Part shown: positions 45,142-54,360 of the stretch, one piece after another
How the letters are laid out: each line of letters begins with the position of its first letter
Position numbering within the stretch: the stretch's first letter is position 1
Origin: Streptosporangium saharense
Lineage (GTDB): Bacteria > Actinomycetota > Actinomycetes > Streptosporangiales > Streptosporangiaceae
Assembly (NCBI RefSeq): GCF_014203715.1
Contig: NZ_JACHJP010000013.1
Span: forward strand, 124,001 to 188,000
Direction of reading: 5' to 3'
DNA length: 64,000 bases
Program-made: the position numbers and the translations under genes
Notes under the pieces: model-generated
What the model saw: only the letters and a program-made list of their open reading frames with translations
Told to the model about the DNA's origin: nothing
The model's database searches: none

Positions 45142-46254
45142 ATGACAAACCAGCACGAGAGCTTTCCCGATCTGATGCATGAGGACTCGTTCGAGGTCGT
45201 CATGCGCGGTTACAGCCGCCGCCAGGTCCACGACTACATGAGCCGGACCCGCAACCAGATCCGCGATCTGGAGGAACGACTCACGCGGGCGATCGACCAG
45301 GTCGAACAGAGTCGTGCGGAGCTGGCTGACGCTCGTCGGCGGCTTTCCGACGCCCCGCAGGACTACGACGAGCTCGGCGAACGGCTCAGCCAGATCCTGA
45401 AACTCGGCGAGGAGGAGGCCGCGGCCAAGCGGCAGGTCGCCGACGCCGAGGCCACCAAGCTCCGCGACGACGCCGCGACCGAGGCCGAGCGGATGGTCAC
45501 CTCCGCGATGGAGCGCGCCGAGGGCATTCTGAACGCCGCGCAGCAGGAGGCGGAGCGACGCGTCTCCGAGGCCACGCACGCGGCCGAGCAGATGCTCTCC
45601 CAGGCGGGCAACGAGGCGGAGGAGACCGTCACCGCGGCCCGCGCCGAGTCCGAGGAGACCCTGCGCGCGGCCCGCGCGGAGGCCGACCGCCTCCTCACCT
45701 CGGCCAGGCACGAGGCGGAGCGCATGATCGAGAGCGCCCGCATCGAGGCCGAGTCCACCGTCTCCTCCGCCAACGCCGAGGCCCACGCCACCCTGACGTC
45801 GGCCCAGCAGCGCGCCACGGTCCTGGACGAGACGACCGGACGCAGGGTGACATATCTCACCGACACCCACCACGAGGTCATGCGCCGCCTCAACGAGATG
45901 GGCGCCGTCCTCGGCGACCTGCTCCACCGCGAGAGCACGGCGGGCCCGCTGATCGACGAGGCCTCCGTGCTGCCCCCGGCCCCCGCGCAGCAGGCCCTGC
46001 CCGCCCCCGACGCCCCGCAGTCGGTCTCCGTGGTCCAGGAGGGCGCCCCCGAGGGTGACTTCTCCGGGCAGGACTTCTTCAGCCCCAGGGCCGACTTCAC
46101 GCCGGGCGACCAGGCGCGGGACGGCCAGGAGGAGGAGACCCTGCTCGTCGTCGAGTCCGACGTCGAGGCCGTCCGCGTGATCGTCGAGGACGACGGTGAC
46201 GAGAAGGAACGGCGCGGCCGGACGGGCAGCGACGAGTACGTCTCCCGCGCGTAG
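45142..46254 (+). CDS. DivIVA-like coiled-coil protein
   Basis: A 370-residue protein. The N-terminal DivIVA-type block FEVVMRGYSRRQVHDYM (residues 18-34) precedes a very long coiled coil (about 35-270) of Ala/Glu/Arg heptads (AEATKLRDDAATEAERM and similar). A disordered Pro/Gln linker and an acidic C-terminus (VVESDVEAVRVIVEDDGDEKE) follow. Such actinobacterial proteins (SepIVA, FilP and Scy relatives) organise polar growth or septation. Alone with a terminator behind it. Confidence 0.85.
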   Translation: MTNQHESFPDLMHEDSFEVVMRGYSRRQVHDYMSRTRNQIRDLEERLTRAIDQVEQSRAELADARRRLSDAPQDYDELGERLSQILKLGEEEAAAKRQVADAEATKLRDDAATEAERMVTSAMERAEGILNAAQQEAERRVSEATHAAEQMLSQAGNEAEETVTAARAESEETLRAARAEADRLLTSARHEAERMIESARIEAESTVSSANAEAHATLTSAQQRATVLDETTGRRVTYLTDTHHEVMRRLNEMGAVLGDLLHRESTAGPLIDEASVLPPAPAQQALPAPDAPQSVSVVQEGAPEGDFSGQDFFSPRADFTPGDQARDGQEEETLLVVESDVEAVRVIVEDDGDEKERRGRTGSDEYVSRA

Positions 46255-46344
46255 CCTCCCACGACGGGCGAGGAGGAGACGTCCGGCGTGTCACATCCCA
46301 CGCGTGTCCGGGCCGCGAGTTCAAGCGGCCCGCACGAGCACAGG

Positions 46345-46383
46345 CGAAAGGCCCTCGCCCCCGATAGGGTCGCGGGCCTTTCG
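46345..46383. terminator. Bidirectional terminator after the DivIVA-like gene
   Basis: A 13-base stem (46345-46357 with 46371-46383, one wobble) flanked by A and T runs lies between convergent genes. Confidence 0.8.
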
Positions 46384-46443
46384 TGATTGGGAGCCCGGTG
46401 CCGGGGCCGCGTGATCCGCTGAACCAGGCACCGGGCGGCTTTC

Positions 46444-46680
46444 TCAGGCGCTCCCGTCCATCGGGCTTTCTGGCCCGTCGGAGAGCTCCTGCTGCTTGTT
46501 GAGCTGCTCGCGCAGCTTCTCGGGATCGTCCGCGTCGATGGTCATCGCGCACCCGAGGTCACGTTGGGCGGAGCTCAGCGGGTGGTGGCGGGTTGCCCAC
46601 CACCGCCCCGCGTCGCTCCGCCAGATCGTCCACTTGGGGAACTCCCGGGCGATTTCCGCCAGATGCCGATCGAATGACAT
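46444..46680 (-). CDS. Small conserved protein, actinobacterial type
   Basis: A 78-residue protein. Residues 10-45 (AREFPKWTIWRSDAGRWWATRHH) resemble short actinobacterial proteins often found beside GntR or XRE regulators. The C-terminus is Gln/Glu-rich. A perfect palindrome (46739-46750) lies 59 bases upstream of its ATG, and a GntR regulator gene precedes it on the same strand, so control by that regulator is likely. Confidence 0.68.
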   Translation of the reverse strand: MSFDRHLAEIAREFPKWTIWRSDAGRWWATRHHPLSSAQRDLGCAMTIDADDPEKLREQLNKQQELSDGPESPMDGSA

Positions 46681-46738
46681 CTATGCACCTTCCCCGCGCC
46701 CAGGCCCTCGCGACGTCCACCTCTCGACGGTGAAGCAC

Positions 46739-46750
46739 TTCTCTAGAGAA
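46739..46750. promoter_or_regulatory. GntR-type palindrome
   Basis: TTCTCTAGAGAA is a perfect 12-base palindrome, close in form to the CTAG-centred operators of HutC-type GntR regulators such as KorSA (TTGTCTAGACAA). It lies between the gntR gene and the small gene at 46680. That this GntR binds it is inferred. Confidence 0.55.
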
Positions 46751-46802
46751 ATCAATGATCGTGGGAGACAGGTCAACCTATCGCTTGACGAGTCGCCTTG
46801 AT

Positions 46803-47555
46803 CTATGCGTCGAAGTCGTACTGGAGTACATAGGACGCGGCGTCCAGCACCATCTCGTTGACCTCGACGGCCACCCCCTCCGCCGTGTAGGCGACGCGGC
46901 CGATCGCGATGACCGGGGTCCCCGCGGGCAGGTCGAGCTGGACGGTCTCGTGGGGGTGGGGCATGCGGGCCCGTACCTCCTCGGTGAAGTGGGCGGGGGC
47001 GTGGCCGAGATCGCCCAGGCGCGCGTAGACGCCGCCGGGGCCGGTGTCCTGCCGGGTGATCGGGGTGCCCTCGACCAGGGCGGCGGGGAAACAGGAGACC
47101 GAAAGCTGCACGGGTCTGCCGTCGACCGAGTAGCGTCTGCGCCGGACCCACACCTCGGCGCCGCCCAGGACACGTGCGATCTCCTCCTCGGCGACCTCCC
47201 TGTCTATCTCGACCTCGTCCACGGCGTAGGGGCGCCCCGCGGTGTCCGAGTCCCAGATCGCCTGGCCCTGTCCCCACTGCCGCTGCGCGAGCCTGCGTGA
47301 GCCGTGCCGCCTGATCGGCCGGAACAGCCGCACGTAGACCCCGGAGCCGCGTTTGGGAACGGCGAGGCCCTCGTTGATCAACACGGACAGAGCCTGTCTG
47401 GCCGTCGCGCGCGCTACGCGGTGCTCGGCCATCAGGGCGTTCTCGCCCGGAAGCCGGTCCCCGTCTCTGAGCGCGCCGGACAGGATCGCTTCGCGAAGCC
47501 CATCGGCAATGCGCCGGTAGATCGGGGGCTCGGGAGGAACCGGGGATTGCTGCAC
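46803..47555 (-). CDS. GntR family regulator (HutC/UTRA type)
   Basis: A 250-residue regulator with an N-terminal GntR winged helix (YRRIADGLREAILSGALRDGDRLPGENALM through RGSGVYV, about residues 13-77) and a C-terminal UTRA ligand-binding domain (SVSCFPAALVEGTPIT, VARVAYTAEGV). UTRA domains bind small molecules such as sugar phosphates or histidine derivatives. Followed on the same strand by the small gene, with a CTAG palindrome between. Confidence 0.92.
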   Translation of the reverse strand: MQQSPVPPEPPIYRRIADGLREAILSGALRDGDRLPGENALMAEHRVARATARQALSVLINEGLAVPKRGSGVYVRLFRPIRRHGSRRLAQRQWGQGQAIWDSDTAGRPYAVDEVEIDREVAEEEIARVLGGAEVWVRRRRYSVDGRPVQLSVSCFPAALVEGTPITRQDTGPGGVYARLGDLGHAPAHFTEEVRARMPHPHETVQLDLPAGTPVIAIGRVAYTAEGVAVEVNEMVLDAASYVLQYDFDA

Positions 47556-47705
47556 GTTATATCACCCTCTGTCACCAACCGGGTTTGGCGTCTCCAGAGA
47601 ACTTGCCCCGTCTTGTCCACGATCGCACAGATGCAGACGATGGTCCCGTGCTTCTTTTGAGCGGATCGTGCCTGTGTGACGAATGACGGGAGTTTTTCCG
47701 GTCCG

Positions 47706-48248
47706 TTACCGGTTACCGACCCCGGCCGCTATCCGCGGCGCCCACCACCTCCGCGTGACCATCGCGGCCAGTACGGCTCCCGCCGTGTTGACCAGCACGT
47801 CGTCAACGGAACTCACCCGGCCGAGGCGCAGGCCGTACTGGAGGAGTTCGACCGCGCACGACGCCCCGGCGGCCACCATGGCGACCCCCGCCAGGGAGGC
47901 CAGGCGCGGGACGCGCGTCGGCAGCAGGGCGCCCAGCGCGGCGAAGACCAGAAGGTTGCCCCCGACCTGCACGAACACCGTGACGGCCGGGCCGTGGAAC
48001 AGCTCCGCGAGGTCGCGGAACGGAACCGGGTTGACGGTGCTCGGGGCCTGGCGCGGAGTGAGGATCATCCAGATCCAGGGGGCGGTCCCGACGACCATGG
48101 CGACGTCGGCGGCAGCCGTACGGACAGGGGAGGGGTGGCCGTCACGGGCACGGCGGCGGGCCAGGAGGCGGACGGCGAGCAGGGCGAGCGGGACCGCCAG
48201 GACACTCGCGATGATGACATTTCCCCATAGGTCCCAGACCTGTCGCAT
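47706..48248 (-). CDS. VanZ family membrane protein
   Basis: A 180-residue protein with about four membrane helices. The family signature is near the end: AVELLQYGLRLGRVSSVDDVLVNTAGAV (residues of about 135-165), with the Glu, Gln and paired Asp characteristic of VanZ. VanZ of enterococci raises teicoplanin resistance by an unknown route; most actinobacterial homologues are not resistance genes. ATG 48248 starts it directly before the first helix. Confidence 0.85.
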   Translation of the reverse strand: MRQVWDLWGNVIIASVLAVPLALLAVRLLARRRARDGHPSPVRTAAADVAMVVGTAPWIWMILTPRQAPSTVNPVPFRDLAELFHGPAVTVFVQVGGNLLVFAALGALLPTRVPRLASLAGVAMVAAGASCAVELLQYGLRLGRVSSVDDVLVNTAGAVLAAMVTRRWWAPRIAAGVGNR

Positions 48249-48311
48249 GGGGCAATGATGCCGGGACAACCCCGGGGTACAGGAAGGTGACCTCGAAGCA
48301 AGGTCCCGGGC

Positions 48312-49010
48312 TCAGCGCAGGTGGCGGTTGAGGAAGTCCAGGCCGAGGGCCCAGACGGCGGGGGCGGCCTCCGGGTTGTGGAACTGCGGCGCCTCGTAGT
48401 TGAGGAAGGCGTGCCCGGCCTGTTCCGCGACGTGGACCTCCACGTTCGGCCGCCCAGCGGCGGCCTCCTCGACCAGGGCGACCCGGTCGCGGGGGATGTA
48501 GGGGTCGGAACCGCCGAAGACCATCAGCAGCGGGCAGGCGATCCGCTCCATCAACCCCGTCGCGTCCGGTACGGCGGAGCCGTAGAACGACAGCACCGCG
48601 TCCGCCTCGACGGTCGCCGCGAGCAGGTAGGCCACGGACCCGCCCAGGCAGAACCCGACGACCCCGGCGCGGCCATCCGCCTCGGGCAGCGCGCGCAGCA
48701 GGGACAGCGCCGCCGCCGCGTCCGAGACCCCCTGCGGAACGTCGAACCGCGCCCCGATCTTCAGCGACTCCGCGGTCCCGGCCTCGTCGTGCCCGGCTAC
48801 CCACCCCGGCTGGATCCGCCAGAACAGGTCAGGCGCGCCGACCACATAGCCCAGCCCCGCGAGCTCCTCCGCGACCCCCCTGATGTACGGCCCGACCCCG
48901 TAGATCTCCTGGACCAGTAGAACGACCGGCCCGTGACCACCGTCGGGCACCCACAGATGCAGGTCGAACGCCCCGTCCGCCACAGCCACCTTCTCGACGC
49001 GGTTCTCCAC
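48312..49010 (-). CDS. Dienelactone hydrolase family protein
   Basis: A 232-residue alpha/beta-hydrolase. The triad is Cys in GVVGFCLGGSV, Asp in GGSDPYIP and His in QAGHAFLN, the arrangement of dienelactone hydrolase (ClcD/TfdE). GTG 49010 has AGGAGG six bases upstream and is preferred; ATG 49037 would add nine residues. Orphan here: no chlorocatechol genes nearby, so the substrate is uncertain. Confidence 0.88.
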   Translation of the reverse strand: MENRVEKVAVADGAFDLHLWVPDGGHGPVVLLVQEIYGVGPYIRGVAEELAGLGYVVGAPDLFWRIQPGWVAGHDEAGTAESLKIGARFDVPQGVSDAAAALSLLRALPEADGRAGVVGFCLGGSVAYLLAATVEADAVLSFYGSAVPDATGLMERIACPLLMVFGGSDPYIPRDRVALVEEAAAGRPNVEVHVAEQAGHAFLNYEAPQFHNPEAAPAVWALGLDFLNRHLR

Positions 49011-49074
49011 ACGATCCTCCTGAGCCGACACCTTCAATCAGCCCAGTGAACCGCATCCCACCCCGAAGAGCGCG

Positions 49075-49518
49075 TCACGGGGCCTCGTCGGCCGTCGGAT
49101 AGCGGATGCGTGTCCTGCGCAGCCCGTTGTGGCTGACGGCGAAGACGAACGGCTCGGCCACTCGTCTCGCCGCCTCGATGATCCGCTCCTCGTTGGCCAG
49201 GAGCAGCTCGGCCATCTCCCTGCCGACCACGTTGGCCTTGGCGAGGGCGAAGACGCGGGCGCCGCTCATGTAGATCACGCGGGCCTCGACGGCGTTGTGG
49301 GTGATGGCGAGGTCCTTGCAGATCAGGAGATCCCCGCGGAGCGTCGCCTCCTCGATCCACTGGGTGTCGGCGATCCGCTGGGAGTCGTCCTTGCCGTAGC
49401 GCTCGTCCATGGTCTCCACGACCCATCCGGCCTCGCGGAGCGCGTTGGGCACGATGCGCGAGCCCAGTCCCCGGTCGAGGAAGAAGGTCAGTCCCGACGT
49501 CCGAGCCTCGTCAGCCAC
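49075..49518 (-). CDS. PIN-like toxin (DUF5615 type)
   Basis: A 147-residue PIN-like protein with the early acidic block FFLDRGLGSRIV, a helix then VVETMDERYG, and the DLLICKDLAITHN strand, as in DUF5615 proteins predicted to be RNases of type II toxin-antitoxin systems. GTG 49518 lies nine bases after the preceding gene's stop, as expected for a co-translated pair. Toxic activity is predicted, not shown. Confidence 0.8.
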   Translation of the reverse strand: MADEARTSGLTFFLDRGLGSRIVPNALREAGWVVETMDERYGKDDSQRIADTQWIEEATLRGDLLICKDLAITHNAVEARVIYMSGARVFALAKANVVGREMAELLLANEERIIEAARRVAEPFVFAVSHNGLRRTRIRYPTADEAP

Positions 49519-49527
49519 CGACCGGCC

Positions 49528-50253
49528 TCACGCGGCCTGCGGAACGAGCGCCTCGACTTCTTCCAACCGCAGGTCGTAGTCCTCGGCGACGTCGTGTCTG
49601 TCCTCTCCGGCCCGCAGGCGGCTGAGGACGTCGTTCAGCCGGACTCCTCTGCGTGCCAGGGTCGGCTGCCCTCCGTTGATCCAGGGATCGACAGTCACGT
49701 CGACCTCCTCGTATCCGGGAAGGCGGATCACCTTCATCCAGCCGTCCTGATAGGAGACGCGCCGCAGGTAGTCGCGCACGACCGGACGGAAGACCTGCTG
49801 GCCGCTGCGGATGACGACCAGCCCGTCCACGGCCTCTCTCTCCGCCGGGTCGCTGGTGCGTTCCTTGAAGTCCCAGAGGACCTCGGCGCCGTCGGTCATC
49901 AGCCGCTCGCTCGCCAGGGCCTGCTCCAGACCGATGTTGTCCTCCAGCCATCGGATCGCGGGCCTGATGCGCTGCATCGGGACCTTGGCGCTGCGGAAGG
50001 CGGCCAGCATGTAGGCCTCGGCCAGGCCGACGAACGGCACGGTCGAGCCATGTGTGCCCGCCGTGGTCACCATCGGCTCGGCCACCACGAACGGCGCGTC
50101 GATGCGCTTGTAGGCGTATCCGACGGCCCAGTTGCGGAAGGTCTGGCGGGGGACACCGATCAGGTCGGCCGCCTGACTTTTGGAATAAATGGGGGTGACA
50201 TAACGAAAGTCGTTGATCAGTCCGGCTTTCTCGCCGGTGTTCGGCATCGTCAC
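49528..50253 (-). CDS. Antitoxin with MerR-like HTH and DUF433 domain
   Basis: A 241-residue protein. The N-terminal segment YSKSQAADLIGVPRQTFRNWA (about residues 23-43) is a DNA-binding helix-turn-helix. A middle domain (RIRPAIRWLEDNIG, then VIRSGQQVF) follows, and the C-terminal DUF433 domain contains PTLARRGVRLNDVLSRLRAGED and VAEDYDLRLEEVEALV. This domain order marks antitoxins paired with PIN-like toxins. GTG 50253 follows GGAGGT. Likely self-repressing. Confidence 0.82.
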   Translation of the reverse strand: MTMPNTGEKAGLINDFRYVTPIYSKSQAADLIGVPRQTFRNWAVGYAYKRIDAPFVVAEPMVTTAGTHGSTVPFVGLAEAYMLAAFRSAKVPMQRIRPAIRWLEDNIGLEQALASERLMTDGAEVLWDFKERTSDPAEREAVDGLVVIRSGQQVFRPVVRDYLRRVSYQDGWMKVIRLPGYEEVDVTVDPWINGGQPTLARRGVRLNDVLSRLRAGEDRHDVAEDYDLRLEEVEALVPQAA

Positions 50254-50354
50254 GGTGCCACCTCCTTCAAGGGCAGGGTAGAGAAAACGATCCGTACGCG
50301 CACATGATCTCCATCTCGAGTCGTTTCGATGCGCGGGACTTTCCGGACGAAGAC

Positions 50355-51113
50355 TCAGATACCGCGGGTGAGGGCTCGGGAGATTCCGAGGGCGGCGGCT
50401 TTTACTGCTGGGGCCAGGCGGGTTGGTTGGAAGCGGGCCAGGGGGACGGAGACCGAGAGGGCCGCGATCGCCATGCCGTCGCCGAAGACCGGGGCCGCGA
50501 TGCAGGCGCCGCCGAGTTGTGACTCCTCACGTTCGTAGGCCAGGCCCGCCGCCTGGATCTGGCCGAGCGTCTCCTCAAGGCGTTTGGGGTCCACGATGGA
50601 GTGCGGGGTCAGGCGGCGCAGCGGGCGGCCGAGGACCTCCTCGATGAGCGTGGGCCCCGAGTAGGCGAGCAGTGCCTTGCCGATGCCGGTGCAGGTCAGC
50701 GGGAGCCGGCCGCCGACGCGGGAGGGCAGGGCGAAGGCCTCCTGGCCACGGATCTTCTCCACGTAGACCACGTCGAGGCCGTCGCGCACCCCCAGGTGCA
50801 CGGTCTCGTGGGTGGCCTCGTACAGGTCGTGCATGAACGGCAGGGCGGCGTGTCTCAGGTCGCGTTCGAGGGGCACGATGCAACCGAGTTCGAACAGGCG
50901 TCGGCCGAGGTAGTAGCCGTCGTCGCGGCGGGCGACAGCCCCGATCTCGGTCAGCTCGGTGAGCAGCCGGAAGGCGGTGGTCTTGGGAAGGTGGCAGCGC
51001 GCCGCGACCTCGGTGAGCCGCAGCGGGCCTCCCGTGGGGCGGAACGCGTCGAGCACGAGCCAGGACTTCTCCAGCACCGAGAGGCGGTCGGGGTTCCGTT
51101 TCACGGAACTCAT
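50355..51113 (-). CDS. IclR family regulator of the 3-hydroxyanthranilate operon
   Basis: A 252-residue IclR protein: winged helix (SVLEKSWLVLDAF through GAVARRDDGYYLG, about residues 8-68) and the IclR effector domain (THETVHLGVRDGLDVVYVEKI, LPLTCTGIGKALLA, GGACIAAPVFG). Divergent from the degradation operon with 73 bases between, so it should control it; the effector may be 3-hydroxyanthranilate or a pathway intermediate. ATG 51113 chosen; GTG 51104 possible. Confidence 0.9.
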   Translation of the reverse strand: MSSVKRNPDRLSVLEKSWLVLDAFRPTGGPLRLTEVAARCHLPKTTAFRLLTELTEIGAVARRDDGYYLGRRLFELGCIVPLERDLRHAALPFMHDLYEATHETVHLGVRDGLDVVYVEKIRGQEAFALPSRVGGRLPLTCTGIGKALLAYSGPTLIEEVLGRPLRRLTPHSIVDPKRLEETLGQIQAAGLAYEREESQLGGACIAAPVFGDGMAIAALSVSVPLARFQPTRLAPAVKAAALGISRALTRGI

Positions 51114-51155
51114 TGTTGCCCAAGTGGGACGGCCAGGCCTATACCCATACGTAGT

Positions 51156-51168
51156 GACCAGCATGGTC
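51156..51168. promoter_or_regulatory. Inverted repeat in the IclR/degradation-operon intergenic region
   Basis: GACCA-GCA-TGGTC is a 5-base inverted repeat that ends 18 bases before the first gene of the operon. It is a candidate IclR site. TATACC at 51140-51145 may belong to a promoter. Confidence 0.4.
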
Positions 51169-51186
51169 CTTTCGTGAGGAGAAGAC

Positions 51187-52641
51187 TTGTCTGACCAGGT
51201 GACCCACTTCATCGGTGGGGTACAGGTCGCCGAGGGGGCGACGTTCGCGACACACGACCCCGTGACCGGCGGGGTGGTCCGCCTGGTCCACGAGGCGGAC
51301 CGGGCCGTCGTTGACAAGGCGGTCGCCGCCGCCCGCGCGGCCCAGCCGGGTTGGGCGGCGCTGCCGGTCGCCGAGCGGGCCGGGTGGATGCGCCGCCTCG
51401 CCGACGCGATCGAGGCCAGGTTCGAGGAACTGGTCGCCGCGGAGATCGCGGACACCGGTAAGTCGATCACGCAGACCCGCACGCTGGACATCCCGCGTGG
51501 CGCGGCCAACTTCCGGTCCTTCGCCGAGATCGCCGCCCAGCGGCCCGACGAGGCGTTCCACCTGAAGGACGTGCTGAGCTACACCGTGCGCAGGCCGCTC
51601 GGGGTGGTCGCGGTGATCGTGCCGTGGAACCTGCCGTTCCTGCTGGCGACCTGGAAGATCGGCCCCGCGCTCGTCGCAGGCAACGCCATCGTGGTCAAGC
51701 CGTCGGAGCACACGCCGGGTTCGATGGCCGTGCTCGCCGACATCGCCGCGGAGATCGGGCTGCCGCCCGGCGTCCTGAACGTGGTGCACGGCCTCGGCGG
51801 CGGCTCGACCGGCCAGTTCCTGGTGGAGCACCCCGGGGTGGACGCGGTCACCTTCACCGGCGAGAGCCGTACCGGATCGACGATCATGAAAGGTGTGGCG
51901 GACCGGGTGAAGCCGGTCTCGTTCGAGCTCGGGGGCAAGAACGCCGGGCTGGTCTTCGCGGACGCCGATCTGGACGTGGCCGTCGAGGGCAGTGTGCGTT
52001 CGGTGTTCACCAACGGCGGGCAGGTCTGCCTGTGCACCGAGCGGCTCTACGTCGAGCGGCCCGTTTTCGAGGAGTTCGTCACGCGCCTGGCCAAGCGGGC
52101 CGGGGAACTGCGGTTCGGGCGTCCCGAGGACGAGGACACCACGATGATGCCGATGATCTCCGCCGAGCACCGGGACAAGGTGCTGTCGTACTACCGGCTC
52201 GCCGAGCAGGAGGGCGCCGAGTTCAGGGCGGGAGGCGGCGTGCCGAGCTTCGGCGACGAGCGGGACGGGGGATACTACGTCGAACCGACCGTGCTGACCG
52301 GTCTGCCGCCGGACTCCAGGGTGAACCGGGAGGAGATCTTCGGTCCGGTCTGTCACGTCGCGCCGTTCGACACCGAGGCCGAGGCGGTCGCGCTGGCCAA
52401 CGACAGCGAGTACGGCCTGGCCGCGACGGTGTGGACCTCACGGCTCAGCCGGGCGCACCGGGTCGCCCAGTCTCTTGAGGCGGGCCTGGTGTGGGTCAAC
52501 ACGTGGTACCTCCGCGACCTGCGCACCCCGTTCGGCGGGGTGAAGCTGTCGGGCATCGGCAGGGAGGGCGGCACCGACTCCCTGGACTTCTACTCGGAAC
52601 CCACCACGATCACGATCAAGCTGGAGCCGGAACATGAGTGA
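51187..52641 (+). CDS. nbaE: 2-aminomuconic 6-semialdehyde dehydrogenase
   Basis: A 484-residue NAD-dependent aldehyde dehydrogenase. It has [33 protein letters not shown], the general base Glu in FELGGKN and the catalytic Cys in NGGQVCLC. It is of the 2-hydroxymuconic/2-aminomuconic semialdehyde dehydrogenase type. Because the operon also holds a 3-hydroxyanthranilate dioxygenase, ACMSD and a 2-aminomuconate deaminase, the aminomuconic substrate is the likely one. TTG start with GAGGAGAAG upstream. First gene of the operon; its end overlaps the next gene by 8 bases. Confidence 0.9.
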   Translation: MSDQVTHFIGGVQVAEGATFATHDPVTGGVVRLVHEADRAVVDKAVAAARAAQPGWAALPVAERAGWMRRLADAIEARFEELVAAEIADTGKSITQTRTLDIPRGAANFRSFAEIAAQRPDEAFHLKDVLSYTVRRPLGVVAVIVPWNLPFLLATWKIGPALVAGNAIVVKPSEHTPGSMAVLADIAAEIGLPPGVLNVVHGLGGGSTGQFLVEHPGVDAVTFTGESRTGSTIMKGVADRVKPVSFELGGKNAGLVFADADLDVAVEGSVRSVFTNGGQVCLCTERLYVERPVFEEFVTRLAKRAGELRFGRPEDEDTTMMPMISAEHRDKVLSYYRLAEQEGAEFRAGGGVPSFGDERDGGYYVEPTVLTGLPPDSRVNREEIFGPVCHVAPFDTEAEAVALANDSEYGLAATVWTSRLSRAHRVAQSLEAGLVWVNTWYLRDLRTPFGGVKLSGIGREGGTDSLDFYSEPTTITIKLEPEHE

Positions 52642-53431
52642 GTGGAGCGAGGCGACCGACGCGCTCGCCGAGGCGGCCGACCAACTGCTCAGCGCGGCGC
52701 GCGACGGCAAGCCCTGTCCCCCGGTACGGCAGACGCTGCCGGGCGGGACGGCGGAGGTCGGCTACGCCGTACAGGAGATCAACACCAGGAGAGCGCTGCA
52801 CGAGGGGCGGCGGCTGGTTGGGCGGAAGATCGGCCTGACCTCGACCGTGGTGCAGCGGCAGCTCGGCGTTGACCAGCCCGACTTCGGGATGCTCTTCGCC
52901 GACATGGCCTGCCTGGACGGGCTGCCGGTGCCCGCCTCCCGGTTCCTGCAGCCGAAGGCCGAGGCGGAGATCGCGCTCGTCCTCAGGAGCGACCTGGTCG
53001 GCGGGCCCTTCACGGTCGCGGACGTCATCAGGGCCGTCGACTTCGTGCTCCCGGCCATCGAGATCGTGGACAGCCGTATCGCCGGGTGGGACATCTCGCT
53101 CGTGGACACCATCGCCGACAACGCCTCAAGCGGGGCGTTCGTGCTCGGCAATACCCCGGTTGACCTGCGCGGTCTCGATCTGCGGCTGGCCGGGATGACC
53201 ATGACCAGGAACGGCCAGGAGGCCTCGACCGGCGCGGGCGCCGCCTGCCTGGGGCACCCGCTCAACGCCGCCGTCTGGCTGGCCAACGCGCTGGGCGGCA
53301 AGGACTTCCCGCTGCTGGCCGGAGACGTGGTGCTGACCGGCGCGCTCGGGCCGATGGTGCCCGTGGAGGCCGGGGACGTGTTCGAGGCGCACATCGACGG
53401 CGTCGGCTCGGTCAGGGCGGTGTTCTCATGA
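52634..53431 (+). CDS. nbaH: 2-keto-4-pentenoate hydratase
   Basis: A 265-residue FAH-superfamily enzyme that hydrates 2-hydroxypenta-2,4-dienoate to 4-hydroxy-2-oxovalerate. Metal-site blocks are [25 protein letters not shown] and [12 protein letters not shown]. It is a paralogue of the decarboxylase later in the operon. The assignment between the two rests on order and on its closer likeness to the DmpE group. Overlaps both neighbours by a few bases. Confidence 0.86.
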   Translation: MSEWSEATDALAEAADQLLSAARDGKPCPPVRQTLPGGTAEVGYAVQEINTRRALHEGRRLVGRKIGLTSTVVQRQLGVDQPDFGMLFADMACLDGLPVPASRFLQPKAEAEIALVLRSDLVGGPFTVADVIRAVDFVLPAIEIVDSRIAGWDISLVDTIADNASSGAFVLGNTPVDLRGLDLRLAGMTMTRNGQEASTGAGAACLGHPLNAAVWLANALGGKDFPLLAGDVVLTGALGPMVPVEAGDVFEAHIDGVGSVRAVFS

Positions 53432-54360
53432 CGGCGACGAAGACGGGCAGGACCGTGAAGATCGCGATCATCGGGTCGGGCAACATCGGCACCGACCTGA
53501 TGTTCAAGGCGCTGCTGTCCAAGAGGGTCGAGGTCGTCGCCATGGCGGGCATCGACCCCGACTCCGACGGCCTGGCCCGTGCCCGGCGGCGCGGGGTGGC
53601 CACCACCCACGAGGGCGTCGAGGGCCTGGTCAAGCTGCCCGGCTTCGACGAGGTGGACATCGTCCTGGACGCGACCTCGGCGGGGGCGCACCTGCACAAC
53701 GACCGGGTGCTGCGCGAGCACGGCAAGCGGGTCATCGACCTGACCCCGGCCGCGGTCGGGCCGTACGTGGTGCCCCCGGTGAACCTGGAGGCCCATCTCG
53801 GCGAGCGCAACCTCAACATGGTCACCTGCGGCGGCCAGGCGACGATCCCGATCGTGGCGGCGGTGGCCTCGCGGGTCCCCGTGAGATACGCCGAGATCGT
53901 CGCCTCGATCGCCTCCAGGTCGGCGGGTCCCGGCACCCGGGCCAACATCGACGAGTTCACCGAGACGACCTCACGGGCGATCGAGGAGGTCGGCGGGGCC
54001 GAGCGGGGCAAGGCGATCATCATCCTCAACCCGGCGGAGCCGCCGTTGATCATGCGGGACACGGTCTACTGCCTCGTCGACGACTGTGACGAGGCCGAGG
54101 TGGCGGCAGCCGTACAGGAAATGGTGGAGCGGGTTGCCGGGTATGTGCCGGGATATCGGCTCAAGCAGGACGTGCAGTTCGACCGTCTTCCGGCCGGGGA
54201 GCCGCTGCCGACCGGGGAGCGTACCGGTGGCGTCAAGGTGAGTGTCTTCCTCGAAGTCGAGGGGGCCGCCCACTACCTGCCCGCCTACGCGGGCAATCTG
54301 GACATCATGACCTCGGCCGCGTTGCGCACCGCCGAGCGGCTGGCGGAGGTGGGCGCGTGA
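53428..54360 (+). CDS. nbaJ: Acetaldehyde dehydrogenase (acetylating)
   Basis: A 310-residue DmpF/BphJ-type enzyme converting acetaldehyde, NAD and CoA to acetyl-CoA. N-terminal [19 protein letters not shown] binds NAD; the catalytic Cys134 is in [10 protein letters not shown]. It forms a channelled complex with the aldolase that follows, and the genes overlap (GTGA). Confidence 0.94.
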   Translation: MTATKTGRTVKIAIIGSGNIGTDLMFKALLSKRVEVVAMAGIDPDSDGLARARRRGVATTHEGVEGLVKLPGFDEVDIVLDATSAGAHLHNDRVLREHGKRVIDLTPAAVGPYVVPPVNLEAHLGERNLNMVTCGGQATIPIVAAVASRVPVRYAEIVASIASRSAGPGTRANIDEFTETTSRAIEEVGGAERGKAIIILNPAEPPLIMRDTVYCLVDDCDEAEVAAAVQEMVERVAGYVPGYRLKQDVQFDRLPAGEPLPTGERTGGVKVSVFLEVEGAAHYLPAYAGNLDIMTSAALRTAERLAEVGA

